Part shown: piece by piece, positions 12,219 through 23,798 of the stretch
Position numbering within the stretch: position 1 is the first letter of the stretch
Layout of the letters: every line of letters begins with the position of its first letter
Origin: Lasiodiplodia sp. COLG20
Lineage: Eukaryota > Ascomycota > Dothideomycetes > Botryosphaeriales > Botryosphaeriaceae
DNA length: 64,000 bases
Direction of reading: 5' to 3'
Assembly: GCA_009801085.1 (NCBI GenBank)
Contig: VNWV01000009.1
Coordinates: 1,168,501 to 1,232,500 of the forward strand
The notes under the pieces: generated by a model
Told to the model about the DNA's origin: nothing
Seen by the model: the letters and a program-made list of their open reading frames with translations, nothing else
The model's database searches: none
Position numbers and translations under genes: made by a program

Positions 12219-12614
12219 ATGTGCTACCATAAATTCTACATCTTCGCAACGTGCGGGCACTCATTCTGGCAGCCAGTCCCGTTGGTGCAATGTCGCAGCG
12301 CGTCCTTTTCGGCTGGCTCGGCCTTCTCCAGCACCTGCAGACCTCGCTCTCACCCATTCCAAACTCGTAAGGTCTACGCGCTCTGCTGGGAGTGCCGGCG
12401 GCAGCGTGACGCGCTTCTGTCCGAGGCGGAGCACCGGGGCGAAGAAGTGCGATTCGAAGAGTGGAAATGGCGCATGAAATACCAGAGCCCTCAGGCCGAA
12501 GAAAGCTCGTGGGGCAAGTGGGAGGCAAGCGGCGGGCAGCGGTCGTCGCGGATAGGAAAGATGAGCGACATAATCAAGTCCGGGTTGCGGAAGAGCGGTG
12601 GTGAGAAGAAGTGA
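12219..12614 (+). CDS. Conserved small Cys/His-rich protein, unknown function
   Basis: A single exon of 131 residues starting MCYHKFYIFATCGHSFW at 12219; an in-frame GTG lies 18 nt upstream but the ATG is preferred. Cysteines and histidines are arranged as CYH, CGH, C(R), C-x-P-x-SHPFQT and LCWEC, which looks like a metal-binding pattern. The end is charged (RFEEWKWRMKY) and Ser/Lys-rich. I recall similar short proteins opening MCYxKFYxxATCGH in Dothideomycetes, without a known function. It sits 226 bp after the MFS gene and 231 bp before the complex I gene, so it has little room for its own promoter. No signal peptide is seen. Metal binding is a guess from the residue pattern only. Confidence 0.75.
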   Translation: MCYHKFYIFATCGHSFWQPVPLVQCRSASFSAGSAFSSTCRPRSHPFQTRKVYALCWECRRQRDALLSEAEHRGEEVRFEEWKWRMKYQSPQAEESSWGKWEASGGQRSSRIGKMSDIIKSGLRKSGGEKK

Positions 12615-12845
12615 GGTGGATCGGCGGGCCGTCTTGGCGCCAGCGAGCAGGGCGAGCGAACGACGTGCCTCTCATTACCGATCCGACAGCTACCGTCCAG
12701 CTTCGCATCCACCCACCACCACTCAACCCCACGCCCGCGCCCCCGCGCTCCCAGACACACTCTCTCCACAGCGGCGCGCCGCCAATTGCTTGCTACCGAC
12801 GCCCTCCTCGCCCGCCCGACCGCTCCTCCGAACAGCCCTAGCGCA

Positions 12846-13235
12846 ATGCCGACGCCCGAGTCTGCGGCCTTCCTCGAGAAGAAGCCCAAGGTGCCCCCGA
12901 CCTTTGACGGCGTCGACTACAACGACAACGCCGCCCTCAAGGCCGCCCAGGATGCGGTGCTGCGTGAGCAGTGGGTCAAGTCCATGATGGCGCGCCTGGT
13001 CCGCGAGGAGATGGGCAAGTGCTACTACAGGGAGGGCGTCAACCACCTGGAGAAGTGCGGCCGCCTGAGAGGTGAGTTGCAGGCGGCCTTCTGAAGAGCA
13101 GCACCCGCTTGGTGCGGCTGCGACGCTTGAGGCAATGGCTGACTGCGATGCCGTACAGAACGCTACTTTGAGCTGCTGAAAGAGTCCAAGGTCAAGGGCT
13201 ACCTGTTCCAGCAGCAGAACATGGCGCCCAAATAA
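12846..13235 (+). CDS. nuo12: NADH:ubiquinone oxidoreductase 12 kDa subunit (NDUFB10-like)
   Basis: Two exons, 12846-13071 and 13159-13235, with an 87-nt intron, encode 100 residues starting MPTPESAAFLEKKPKVPPTF. The block REEMGKCYYREGVNHLEKCG carries two Cys separated by 11 residues. The end ERYFELLKESKVKGYLFQQQ is very close to the N. crassa 12 kDa complex I subunit as I remember it. It is an accessory subunit of the mitochondrial complex I membrane arm. There is no cleavable presequence, as expected for a protein imported through the intermembrane-space disulfide pathway. Length is normal for the family. Confidence 0.92.
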
Positions 13236-13732
13236 GCGAAGATGGAGGCGAGCGACGTAGAAATTGGCGTGGATTCAAGGGATAGAGAAAGAGGAAGCAA
13301 TGGCAAGATATTGGCGAGGTTCGGCCCACGACAAAATTCTAGTGCATACGTGGGCCAGGCAAATGAGCTCAGGGAGCTTGTATCATATTATCGGCACGCT
13401 GGGCAGAGACCAGCAACCTCAATGAGCATGTGATTTTTAAAGCTGTTGCGCGGACCTGAGTCTTGAAATATGCCCGACATTTTGCCAGTTGGGCTGCTTT
13501 CATCCATTGCTCCCCACTCCACCTTGCACTAAGCGGCACATGGATTGCTACCGACCATGAGGCTGTGCATCTGTCAGCGAATGCCGCTCCCAAGCCAAGC
13601 CGGGCTGAGGCCACCAGGAATTCGACAAGTTTAATCCGCCGCGAGGGAGGGGCAACAACCAAGAGATCGGCCAGCCTCAAAAGCCCCAACGTCACACCTC
13701 CCCCACCATCCACCATCACCCAACTTTTCGAC
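13236..13732. promoter_or_regulatory. Intergenic upstream of palC, with PacC-type GCCARG sites
   Basis: This 497-bp stretch includes the nuo12 3' end and the palC promoter. It contains the PacC core consensus GCCARG at 13354-13359 (GCCAGG) and 13594-13599 (GCCAAG). A six-base motif is expected often by chance, so control by ambient pH is only a suggestion. A CT/CA-rich leader precedes the ATG. Confidence 0.35.
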
Positions 13733-15515
13733 ATGCCGTTTCCCTTCGAACTCCCGACGACATCCTCCATCACTTTCGCCGACTTCTACAGCAGCTCGAC
13801 GCACCCGTCGCTACCCCTCGCCGCAACAACATGCCGCGGCGTGCTCCGCGACGTGCTCAAGAAGCACAAGCGCCTGCCCCCGCCCTCACAGACGTCCGAC
13901 TTGCCCGCCGTAGCCACTGCGCTTAACGAGTACATCCCCTATCTCTCTGCGCTAGACGCCGGACTCAGCGCCCGCCGCACCCTTCCCGCCACTGACGAAG
14001 CAATCGACGTCGCTCTGCTGCGCGACCTGGCCGTCGAATGGCGTGCCACCCTCACCGCGCCGCCCTTGCCCGGCCGCGAATCGCCTCGCGTCAAGCTGCA
14101 CGGCCTGGAGTTTGAGCTGGGCTTCGCTCTGGCAACGCTGGCCTATGTGCACAGCTTGCAGGCTCGCGCCGCCCTGCACGCGCTGCACAACTACGCCACC
14201 GCCGCGCCGCCCTCTCCCGAGCAGCGCACCGCCGCCATTGCTGCTGCTATGCGTTCTTTCCTCGAAGCTAACGCAATCCACAGCTACCTGGTGCAGCGTC
14301 TGGGCAGCATCCCTCCCCAACCAACCAGCACCAACGCCGACATCGGCAGCAGTAACAGCATCATCAGCAGCAGTGGTATCAGAAAGCTCTCACAGCACCA
14401 ACACCAACCAACACCAGCCGCATCAGTTACCCCGCCAGACATGACGGCGGGCGTGCAGACGGCGCTGGCGGAGCTGACGCTGGCCGAGGCTACGCTGATC
14501 GCTGTACTCAAGGATGACCCGTACCCGGCCGTCGTGGCCGAGGACCGCAGTCGCGCGAGTAAGGACTGGATGTTTAAAGCTCCCGACATCCCCAAGGTCC
14601 GCGCCCACCTGTTCGCCCGCCTGTGCCTGGCTGCTGCCGAGCACGCTGGGAAGGGGAAGGCTGGATTGGGGTGGAGTGGTGGTGGTAGTGGAGGAGCTGG
14701 AGCCGCAGGCGCAACGGCCGGGAAAGTGGACGAGGCGTTGGCCCGGTACTTGGAGGATTTGAGGAGGACGGCGAGAGGGAAAGCGTGTAGGTTCTTTGGG
14801 ATCGATGCTGAGTTGGAGGGAAAGACGGGCGAGGCAATCGCGTGGTTGAGGGCGGCGAAGAGGGAGTTGGGGTTCTTAAGCGGCAGTGGTTCGGCTGGAG
14901 GCGGCGAGGAAGACAGCAGCAAGAGTAGGGGATTCGCGTCGAGGCTTAAGAAGGACTGGGCGGAGAAGAGGGAGGATCGGAGAATCGAAAAGGGAGCTGA
15001 TTGGGGAAGCGACGCGGGTAGGTTCGAGGAGGGGCGAGTGGTGGAGATGTTGGAGAAGAAGTGGGTGAAGATGAACGATACGGTGAGTTGCCCTTTCTTT
15101 CGACTTTCCCTCTCTCTTTTATTTCTGCACCCAAATCCACCATCATCTCAATTACCTTCACATACAAGCTATCCGATTACGAAAGAGAAAAACTCACAAT
15201 CTCTTTTTCCCTCCTAAGGTCGGCGTCCAAACAATCCCCCCAATCGAACCTCTCCTCGCCAACATGCCTTCCGGCCGTGAGTATCATGCACCGAAACCCT
15301 ATCAGCTGCCCTACCTCGACGAGTTCACCGTCGCCCGCATGCGCGCTCCGCCTGAGCCGTCCGCGGGTAGTGGTGGTGGAGGCTTCACAGGTGTCGAGGA
15401 CGACAGTGGCGATGAGGAGAGCCAGCATCGAGCAGCAGGAGGCGATGATCCTGTTGGCGCGTTCCCAGGTACAAGCGCTGACTACGCTGGGGGTGGTGAT
15501 AGGGGCTATTATTAA
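13733..15515 (+). CDS. palC: pH-response regulator PalC (BRO1 domain)
   Basis: Two exons, 13733-15082 and 15219-15515 (136-nt intron, GTGAGT...CTAAG), give 548 residues. The start MPFPFELPTTSSITFADFY is the usual PalC opening. An open frame continues 270 nt upstream but lacks a suitable ATG. A BRO1-like domain covers most of the protein, with the helical stretch LEFELGFALATLAYVHSLQA near residues 125-145. It carries Ser/Gln/His-rich and Gly/Ala-rich insertions that look disordered. The C-terminus holds MPSGREYHAPKPYQLPYLDE and an acidic tail, as in other PalC proteins. PalC links the plasma-membrane pH sensor to the ESCRT-III component Vps32 in the Pal/Rim pathway that leads to PacC processing. 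Function is assigned by family resemblance. Confidence 0.9.
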
Positions 15516-16211
15516 TAGCCTCCTGTCTATTACTTCGCCTGCAAGAGGCAGTAGAGGATTCAGTTCGTAGAGGACATGAGCCTCTTTTTGTTCACGCTCC
15601 TCATTGCTACAGTCTTATTCCGGTGAGGAGGCACCGTATCAACCAATTAATCAACTCAGCGTTAGGTACTGCTGGGACATTGCTCAACAGGGTGTTCCCC
15701 TTTTGTTTTCCTTCGAAGTGTTTTATCTTTTTACCTGGTTTCCTTTCTCCCCTGACCGCCACGGCCAGAAGCTATGGTGGCTGAAGCTCTTGCACCAATT
15801 TTGCAGCAACCTTGAACTTGGGCGCAACACTAAAATTAAACCCAAGACTGCGCTCTACTTAACCAGGTGCAGGTGGGTACGTCAATGACTCACGGGGACA
15901 CACTTGCCGACCGGCAAAGGTGGCTCAAAATCCGGCATCGGGGAGGATGCCGCAAAGAAAATGGTTGATTGGACGGTGGGCGCTTACAAACACCTCTTTA
16001 GGCATCGTGGATGATCTTCGGATGCGGTCGTTCAGATGCCGCAATACAGGATCCGCAAAACGCCATAGTGCCCAGACAGCAAAATTCGCACCGGGCCAAT
16101 GGTAACCAAGGGTGATATCGTTAACATATTTCGCAACGCCAATGTGCAGTTTAGCTATTAAGTGGATGCCTCCCACGGGTTTCCTCGCCCGTTAGATTTC
16201 GACTCTGCGAA
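15516..16211. other. Intergenic, 0.7 kb
   Basis: Contains the palC 3' end and the upstream region of the UNC-93-like gene. Small frames are present on both strands without recognisable products. Confidence 0.5.
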
Positions 16212-17702
16212 ATGTCGGCAAAGCAGGTGGAGCCCGAAGTCGGGGCTATCGAGGAAACCACCACTAAGCCAGTATCGCGCCTCACGCGATGGTATCGCAG
16301 CCCGCTCTTCAACGTCATCGTTGTCGGTCTGATCTCGTTCACGCAGCCTGGAATATGGAATGCACTCAATAGTATGTTGCTTCCAAAGACCGTGCCAAAT
16401 AACACTAACCGTGCAACAGATACCGGCGCCGGAGGCCAGCAGCAGCCGTACCTTGTCAATGGTGCCAACTCTTTGACGTTTGGCATCATGGTCTTTGGTT
16501 GCTCTGCCTTCTCCATCCTCGCAAACAAATACGGCTTGAAGAAGATCCTCATTCTTGGAACCCTGGGATATGCCCCGTATTCAGCGTCATTATACGTGAA
16601 CAACCGCTACGGCACTGAATGGTTTGTTCTGTTTGGAGGTGCCACTTGCGGTATTGCCGCATCTGCGTTGTGGGCATCCGAGGGTGCCATTGCACTTGGG
16701 TACGCAGATGTGCGAGATAGGGGTAAGTTTACTGGAATTTGGCTGGGTCTGCGTGAGTTGGGCCAGCTCATCGGCGCGTCCATCCAGCTGTCGCTGAACG
16801 TTGAGAACGGACAACGCGGCAAAGTCGGCTACTCGACTTACCTCATCCTCATCGGCCTGCAATGCCTCGGTCTGCCCCTCGCGTTGCTGGTGTCACCTCC
16901 GGAGAAGATCATCCATCGTGATGGACGCAAGGTGCCGAACCACCCCAAGAACAAGGCCGTTACGAAGGAGTTCCACAAGTGGTGGGCGCTGCTGAAGATG
17001 AAGCAATTCTACCTGCTGATTCCGATGCTCGTGGGATTCAACTGGAACGGAACGTACCAGGGCATCTACCTCACGCAGTATTTCTCCGTACGAGCGAGGA
17101 CGCTGGGAGCGCTGACTTCTGGTCTTGCCGCCACCGCAGCCAATTTGATCTGGGGCTGGGTCTACGATATCAAGAGTGTCAGCCGTCCGGTGCTGGCTAA
17201 GGTCACATGGAGCGTTTTCTCCGTCATCATGCTGGGTCTTTTTGCGTGGCAGGTTGCCAACGAAAAGATGTACGAGGACGCAAATCCCAAACCCACTCTT
17301 GACTGGAGTCAACCTGGTTTTGGCCGCGGGTTTGCAGTAAATGTGCTGTTTCGGTAAGCCCTTACCTCACGAGTCCCGACATTCACATGCTGACAGGTGT
17401 GCAGTTTCATGAACGAGTCCCACTACATGTTCGTGTACTGGATTCTTGGGACTTTCTTTGACGACATCGAGACGTTGACCTTGGCCGTGGGTTTGATGCG
17501 TTCCTTCGAATCCATCGGCTCTTGTCTGTCCTTCGGCGTTGGTGCTGCGAAGGTCAGCCCAATGGTGAACTTGGTAATCGCATTCGCCATGTTCGGTATT
17601 ACCATTCCGTCGACATATGCCGCAACACTCCTTGTCCCAGAACGCCCAGTTGATCTTCGGAAATCGGAGGAGGATGAGGACATGACGAGCGAGGCTAGCT
17701 AA
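16212..17702 (+). CDS. UNC-93-like MFS membrane protein
   Basis: Three exons, 16212-16371, 16420-17353 and 17405-17702, give 463 residues. The first intron is 48 nt with no stop codon, so an unspliced reading stays open and would insert 16 residues; the GTATGT donor and CAACAG acceptor argue for splicing. Spliced, the text reads QPGIWNALNNTGAGGQQQPY, the conserved first-loop motif of the fungal UNC-93 family (DUF895). About 11-12 hydrophobic helices follow, with the loop ALGYADVRDRGKFTGIWLGL between helices 4 and 5. The second junction rebuilds NVLFRFMNESHYMFVYWILG. Animal UNC-93 regulates a potassium channel; the roles of the fungal proteins are not established and no substrate can be named. 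The tail is acidic. Confidence 0.88.
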
Positions 17703-18540
17703 ATGCATTGGATCTTCTTAATTCCCAGGCTACAACAGTCGAGACATCCGTAATATAAGATACACACATGCATTCAAGTCTATGATATAAATCATAGCAG
17801 CCCTATTTTATGGACAGTGCGAAGAAACCTTGCCGGCAGCGGAATGTGTCAACTCTTTTCATTTTATTGCGAAATTATCATTTTCATACATTGCCTGAAC
17901 CACCCTATCGATGAACCCGGGGCAACTTGTCCCAAGACACATTTTTTGGCTGCTTAGATGCTCTAAAATATATGTTAGTTGAGCACAAGATCTTCGTTCC
18001 CCGGAATATGAGGGCTCAGGGTTTAAAAGCAGGCGATGCTATCGATGCTTACTTATTAGCACTTGGTGCATACTACGCAGACTTTTGGATATAGAATATA
18101 TAGTAAGCAGGGTCGCGGCTGCGTTTCATTAGTGACACAGAACAAGCGGTCGCTAATTCTATGGGTTTGCGGAGAGTACTCGGTATCGTAGCAACAATAT
18201 TTGCGTTTAATGTCCGGTTTTCAACATAAAAACCAAGTAAAGAAGACCCCGTTTGTTGTTTGCGAAACCCCGTGACTGGAAGAGTTTCAAATTAAAAAGA
18301 GAGGTAATGAGACATTGCGTGCAGACTTTTGCTGGCCTTTGTATCGCGCCAGCAAGAGGTAGGGCCCAGAATTTCTTGGTTCTACAATCAAAGTGAATGT
18401 ATGCACCAGCGGCTTTAACACCTGCAGTGCCTGATAGCAGTCATAAGTCAAGCGTAACTTGCTTCTCAGCCCAGATCTTCCCTACTTCTCTTCTGCACCG
18501 CCCAAACGTTCTACCTGACAACCCCCGAATCTGTCCAGAA
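17703..18540. other. AT-rich intergenic left of the F-box gene
   Basis: This 838-bp stretch is visibly more AT-rich than the rest of the window. It has no open frame of note and no repeat that I can identify. An in-frame ATG at 18397 would extend the F-box protein by 48 residues. Confidence 0.5.
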
Positions 18541-20465
18541 ATGCCACTCCTCATATGCAACAACCCCCAAAACCACGAACCCAGCCCCCCGGAAAAGCCC
18601 ATGGTCACCAAGTAAGTTTCTTCACACACTCGATTATTTACATACTAACCCTTTCTCCATGTAGAGAAACCACTGCTGTCAGCTCAGAGGCCAGTCTAGC
18701 CAAGCTTCCTCAGGAAGTCATCGAGAGAATTGCCTCTTATCTACCGGCCGGGTGCCCCGACACTGAAATCAATGAACATTACGAAACTCGGACTCCGAAG
18801 GATATTATGAATCTTCGCCTCACGTGTCAACAGTTAGACCGCAAACTGCAGTACCATTTCTTCCACAAGATTATCCTCTCAAAGAAGTGGCGCTATGTAG
18901 CGAGGAGAAACTGCTCTACCTTCGAGGCAGATCCGATCGGCCTACGAACTTTGAATGCGGTTACCAAGATCGATGTCTTACGTGCGTCGATGCGCCGTAT
19001 TAACTTTGAAGTCCTAATGCTTAGCGATCACGGTCTTAATATCATTTCCGGTGGTAGTGTTTCGTATGAGGACCTTTCTACATACTTGATGAGGTTGAAG
19101 ATGTCCAACTACAGGTCGGGGGATGTCATTCCGGGCCCCTCTGCCGCCATGAGCTTACACAAAGCGTATCAGCGCCTCCTTGATAACCAGGAGTCTGTTC
19201 TCGCACCCAAGAGCTATGACGAGTTTATGATGGAGTCGTTTGGCCGCGGTTTTCCTGATCTCAAAATCATTTGCATTGGGAGGACCTACGACCGTGTACT
19301 TGGGCCATACAGTTGGAAAACACGGCTGTCGGACCCCAGTATCAAGAACTACCGAGGATATCCAGCCGATTATGTTGTAGCAGGTCACAAAGCGCTTTCA
19401 CAAGCAGCATCGGCAGTTGTTAGGAGTGTTATCAAACACGGAATCGAGCTCGACAAGCTCATAATCACGCAAGGCTGCCGATATGACATCAATATCGACG
19501 AGGCGGCTGCTAGCATCTGGATCTTTGATCAGCCTGCAGAGGTCCTTCAAACAGCCAATATCAAGGAGCTATGTCTGCAGCTTTCCAACGGAAGCAAGGG
19601 ATCCACGCCAGCTGGGTGGACGAAGGAGCGTGGTTACGAAATCCTCATTCGCGTAGTCGACAACCTACCCAACCTCGAAGCGCTTTCCCTGGCCCCAGCC
19701 AGATACGAGATATTCGAGCCCTACTTCGTTGCTGATTTGCTGAACCACTGCTCTGGCAAGATCAAAGAACTCCATATCCATGACTTCGTCGCCTTCGCTG
19801 ACACTCTCCGTGCCTTCTTCTCTAAAAATGAGAGTTCTTCTATGCACACAATCAGCCTCACCAAGGGCCATTTACTAGGCGAGAAGTGGCTGCCACTCGT
19901 GCAGCAGCTCCACGACAACACCAACTTCACCAAAATCCAGCTCGGCTATCTCTACGAGCTCGCAGCAGAGCACTACTACTTACTCGGCTGGCAGTGTTAT
20001 GACTCGGACAGCTGCTGGTGCGGCATGGGGGCATGGGACCAGGGAAGGTGGATACCCGGCTGCTGTGACGGGGAGCATCATGTCAACCTGAACCCCTCGG
20101 GGTCTGACACGGACCGCTCGTGGCTAGAGACGGGACTCTCGCACATTCTGGCGCATGCCGAGGCGCGCCGGTACGAGTGGACGGACAGGCGTAGGAGCAA
20201 GTGCGGCACTTTCATCTACGTTCCGCTCAAGCACGAGTTATATGCCAAGGCCTTCTTCGGGTGGCCTGAGCCTGACTATGATACCGAGGATGGGCTGACG
20301 GATGATAACGATGTCCTTGTTGATCCCACGTTGCACGAATTCGAATACGCTGTTGGGAAGCATCCAGATGATCTCCAACACGAGGAAGAAGCTAACCATG
20401 AAGGTTCTATTGGTGATGGGAATAACTGGTGGCTGCAGGGAGGCGCAGTGGACTCTGGAATGTGA
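18541..20465 (+). CDS. F-box domain protein
   Basis: Exons 18541-18611 and 18665-20465 (53-nt intron) join to 623 residues. The N-terminal part reads LAKLPQEVIERIASYL, the start of an F-box, then DIMNLRLTCQQLDRKLQYHF (residues about 35-90). F-box proteins bring substrates to SCF ubiquitin ligases through Skp1. The remaining 500 residues have no repeat domain I can name. A Cys/Trp-rich piece CYDSDSCWCGMGAWDQGRW lies near residue 470 and the tail is acidic. Many fungal F-box proteins of this layout are lineage-specific and of unknown target. The flanks are AT-rich and the codons look less GC-biased than those of neighbouring genes, which may mean a younger or faster-evolving gene. Start choice is uncertain because an in-frame ATG lies at 18397. 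Confidence 0.82.
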
Positions 20466-21354
20466 GAATAGAGAGACGTGCAGCGGAGGTGATGGCGACA
20501 CAAGAAGACATCGAATCCTCTTGATTGTTATGGATGCAACAGTCTAGCCGTTACCCACTACGCCAGTAGTGAACCTAATTGAGGACCTAAGTCAGGATTC
20601 TCGATAACAATTAGCCCCTAAGCCGATGGATCTATAGAACTAGCGGACATGAATATGAAGGTAGTGCTGTAGGAAGTATTCAATCCACACACAAAACTGA
20701 TCGAACTCACAATCCATTTGCTTCAAAAGAAGAAAGATTGACTTAAGATTAAGAAATCCCAGATATGCTTCTTGGGCTTTCTTTCTTTTTTTCTGGTATC
20801 AAATGTGTGGTATGTTCTGGTAGTAATGATAACACACTACAAACTATTGTGTGTACGGAGAAAGACTTTACTAACAGAAAGCCTCCGTTAACTAAAGAGA
20901 TAAAGGAGTTCTGAAAACGAACGTTTGTAAGGGGAATCTGCCTGATCTTTCACATCATCAGATGGTATGATGTTCTGCTCAAAGCAAACAGCATGAATAA
21001 GAACGACACCATCTGACCTGGTTTTCTCTCTCATCCAACTCCGGCTGATTATCAGTCTCTTCTTTCCCTGCCCCAAGTCTCCACATTATTCCAACAAGAG
21101 AGCGCAAAGGAAAAAAAAAAAAAAGTACGGCTGGTGTAGCGTGATATGGCTGGGGATAACGGTAATGATGACGATGGCGACGAGGCGGCTTTGTTAAAAA
21201 GATCGTTGAACAGTATCAAAAAAAAAAAAAAAAAAAACGGCACGGATGCTCCGAGAAGAAGGCCAAAAAAAATAGGCTCAATTGCTCGATTCCCCCCCGA
21301 AAACGACAACCCAATCGTCCACTCACAACGTCCAAGACGTGTCTAGGTCCTCTT
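20466..21354. other. AT-rich intergenic right of the F-box gene
   Basis: No gene is supported. It contains A-runs of 14 (21111-21124) and 20 (21218-21237). The short frame at 21146-21346 is mostly the lysine reading of the A-run and is not credible as a gene. Confidence 0.5.
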
Positions 21355-23222
21355 CTATTCGAGCACCGAACCGGCAGTGCCGATTTGACCCTTCGCGGCT
21401 AAGACGCTGTTGAGTGCATCGCGGACTTCGAATTCCTCAATGACGGCACCGAAACTAGCCGGAAACATCAGTATATTGACGAGTTCTGCATAAAGAGAGT
21501 GGCTTACCCATAGCACCGCACTTTCGCCAGCAGGTCGCCCTTCACTGCCTCGATGTCCTCCTTGACCAGCTCCGAGAAGCGCTGGTCCTGGATGATGGAC
21601 ACCCAAGCCATGACAGGCGTGATTTCGCCCTCCATGGTGGGCAGGCGATGCGACAGATCGAGCAGCTTCATGAGGTCTGGCTGCGACACGTCGAGCATCT
21701 TGTGCGGGTACTTCTCCTCGGGGTGCTGGGCGATATGGGAGTGCGGCGGGCACGTCTGCATGAGCGCGTGACCCGACACGTCCGCCTCGTTGTCCTCGGC
21801 CCGTACCAGCAGGAATTGCATGTGCTCCATGCATGGCTTCTCGAGACTATTGCGGCGAAAGACGTGGGTGTCGCATTAGAATGGCGTTCTTCTTTTGTTT
21901 TTACTTTTTCTTTGAACTAACGGCGGATTGCGAGTCGACAGAGAAGAGAAATGATGCAAGAATGAGGAAAAAGACCGCTGAACCTACCTCATCCGGGTAG
22001 GCGCATGGCGTGTGGCTGATGGATTGCAAAAGCAATTGTGTCTGCTGCTATTGCGGCGGAGGAGAAAGGTAGGGTGTGCGGTCGTACGTTAAGACAAAGT
22101 CTATGCCTATCTGGTCATAGTCCATACCGGTCTGAGCCGGTTGCAGGTGGCCATGCGGCTGCTGAGGGGGGATTCCCTGCATGGGCAGGCCGGGGGCAGG
22201 GCGCGCGGGCATCGAAGGCGGCGGCGACGTGTAACCGGTCGAAGCTGTACCTGCGTGGTAGCTTCCAGAGACACTGCCACGTGAGCTGCCTCCATAGCTG
22301 GAACCTGCCATCTGCTGGAAGGCACTGGCAGGGCTGTTGGAATCGAAGGCGATGCCGTGAGCGGCGAGAAGCTCCTTCAGGCGGCGGTTCTCCTCGGCGA
22401 CGGCGTCACGCTCTCGTGCCGTGTGAGAGAAGAGATCTTTCAGGCGAAGGACTTCTTGCTCAAGAGCCTTGATGTACATCTCTTTGCGCTCACGATGCGT
22501 TCTGCGGCGCTAGTGAGACGGAGCTGCTTTGCAGAAGATGAACAAGACGTACCGCTGAGCCTGGCGATTGAGCTCTTGCCTACGCGTCAAGGCAGGCTTG
22601 CTGTCGGGTTTCGGACCACGCCTCTTCGGCGGTTGTCCATCTGTACGCGCGTCAGTGGGGTGTGAGGGAGATTGAAGGCGCTGCAAACCGACCTCTTGTC
22701 TTTTTGTCGGTGCCATAGTTTTTGAAGAACGGAAAGTTGGACAAGGGAGCCTTCGAAGTTGGGTCGGCTTCTAGAGTGGAGTGTGGCATGTGCCTCTCAC
22801 CCTGAACTAGCCCTTCCGGCGCACTCTTGCCGGCGACGTCATCAACGGGATGTTGGGACGGCGGGCTGGGCAAGAGTGCGTCGGCAGGCAGTTCGTGGGG
22901 AGAGAATTCGCCACACGCAGTCAGCGTGCTGTCCCAAGAAGAGTGTGATTGTTGAGAGACCATCATGACTGGGGTGATGAAGAACAAGCACAGGAGGGGA
23001 GACAGAGTAAATAAGGACTCGCTGGCAGGGGGGGGAGAGACGAGGATGCAGACGGCCGTGGAACGCGATACTGGCAGCGAGGTGACGGCGGGGCGGCAGG
23101 CAGAGGGGGATTTGTCAAAGGGAGGTAACTGGGAGGCAGCGAGAAGGACAAGACTCACCGAAGCCGTTGGTGCCGGCGGCGAAGGCGGCGTCCATTGCGT
23201 GGTTCTGCGAGAGCTGGGCCAT
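21355..23222 (-). CDS. bZIP transcription factor
   Basis: Six exons join in phase: 23159-23222, 22693-22968, 22553-22640, 22088-22501, 21508-21846 and 21355-21454 (426 residues). The start MAQLSQNHAMDAAFAAGTNG is at 23222. The basic region PALTRRQELNRQAQRTHRER (about residues 125-145) has the N-x7-R spacing of bZIP DNA-binding helices. It is followed by a leucine zipper starting YIKALEQEVLRLKDLF. The C-terminal half has the pattern LEKPCMEHMQFLLVRAEDNE then KVRCYGFGAVIEEFEVRDAL, which I recognise from a fungal bZIP group related to AP-1-like factors but cannot name. Introns are 190, 52, 51, 241 and 53 nt. The 5' most exon and the 190-nt intron are the least certain part; the alternative is a start at 22966 (MMVSQQ). 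It is divergent from the acyltransferase gene. Confidence 0.87.
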
Positions 23223-23798
23223 GCTGCTACCGGGCGGGCATGCTTTGGTGGTGAGGATGGAGGTATCTGCGATGGAGTCGGAGTCGGGGTTGGGTTTAAT
23301 AGCTCAGGCAGGCACAGACAGGGCGAGCCAATCGGGACAGTAGCGTGGGCGCGGGCGGGCTTGTCTGACAGAGCTGAGGCGCAGGGCAGGGCGGTTTGCT
23401 GGGCAGCGGCAGGGCGGGCGGGAGCACGAGAAGCACAATATGTCAGCGACAGCAGGCGTTTTGGTGTTTCCAGGCAGCTGTCGAGAGCGATTTGGAATTG
23501 CTGTGTCTGGCGGGAGCGGAGCTGGCGGCGGGCCGTGCTTAGCGGGCTGACGAGGAGATGCCTGCGGCGATGTGCGCGGGGGGAAGGGGTGCCAGTGCGC
23601 GGCTTTGCAGGCGGGAAGCCGGTCCAGGAGCACCTGCGGGTGCATGCGGCGGCTGAGGCTGCAAAGGGAGCCTGCCGCCTCCGCCCGCTCGATACGCGCG
23701 AAATGCCCAGCGACAGCTCCCAGCTGCCCCCGTAATCGATCGCCGCCCGCCGATCACCTGCGATCCCTCATGACTGCCCCTCCAACTCAGCCACGACC
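23223..23798. promoter_or_regulatory. Shared divergent promoter, bZIP / acyltransferase
   Basis: This 576-bp GC-rich gap separates two genes read in opposite directions, so it must hold both promoters. No specific site is convincing. Confidence 0.5.

Noticed and set aside
21146..21346. 66-codon frame with a Lys run
   Set aside because: The Lys run is just the A20 homopolymer; no conserved residues around it.
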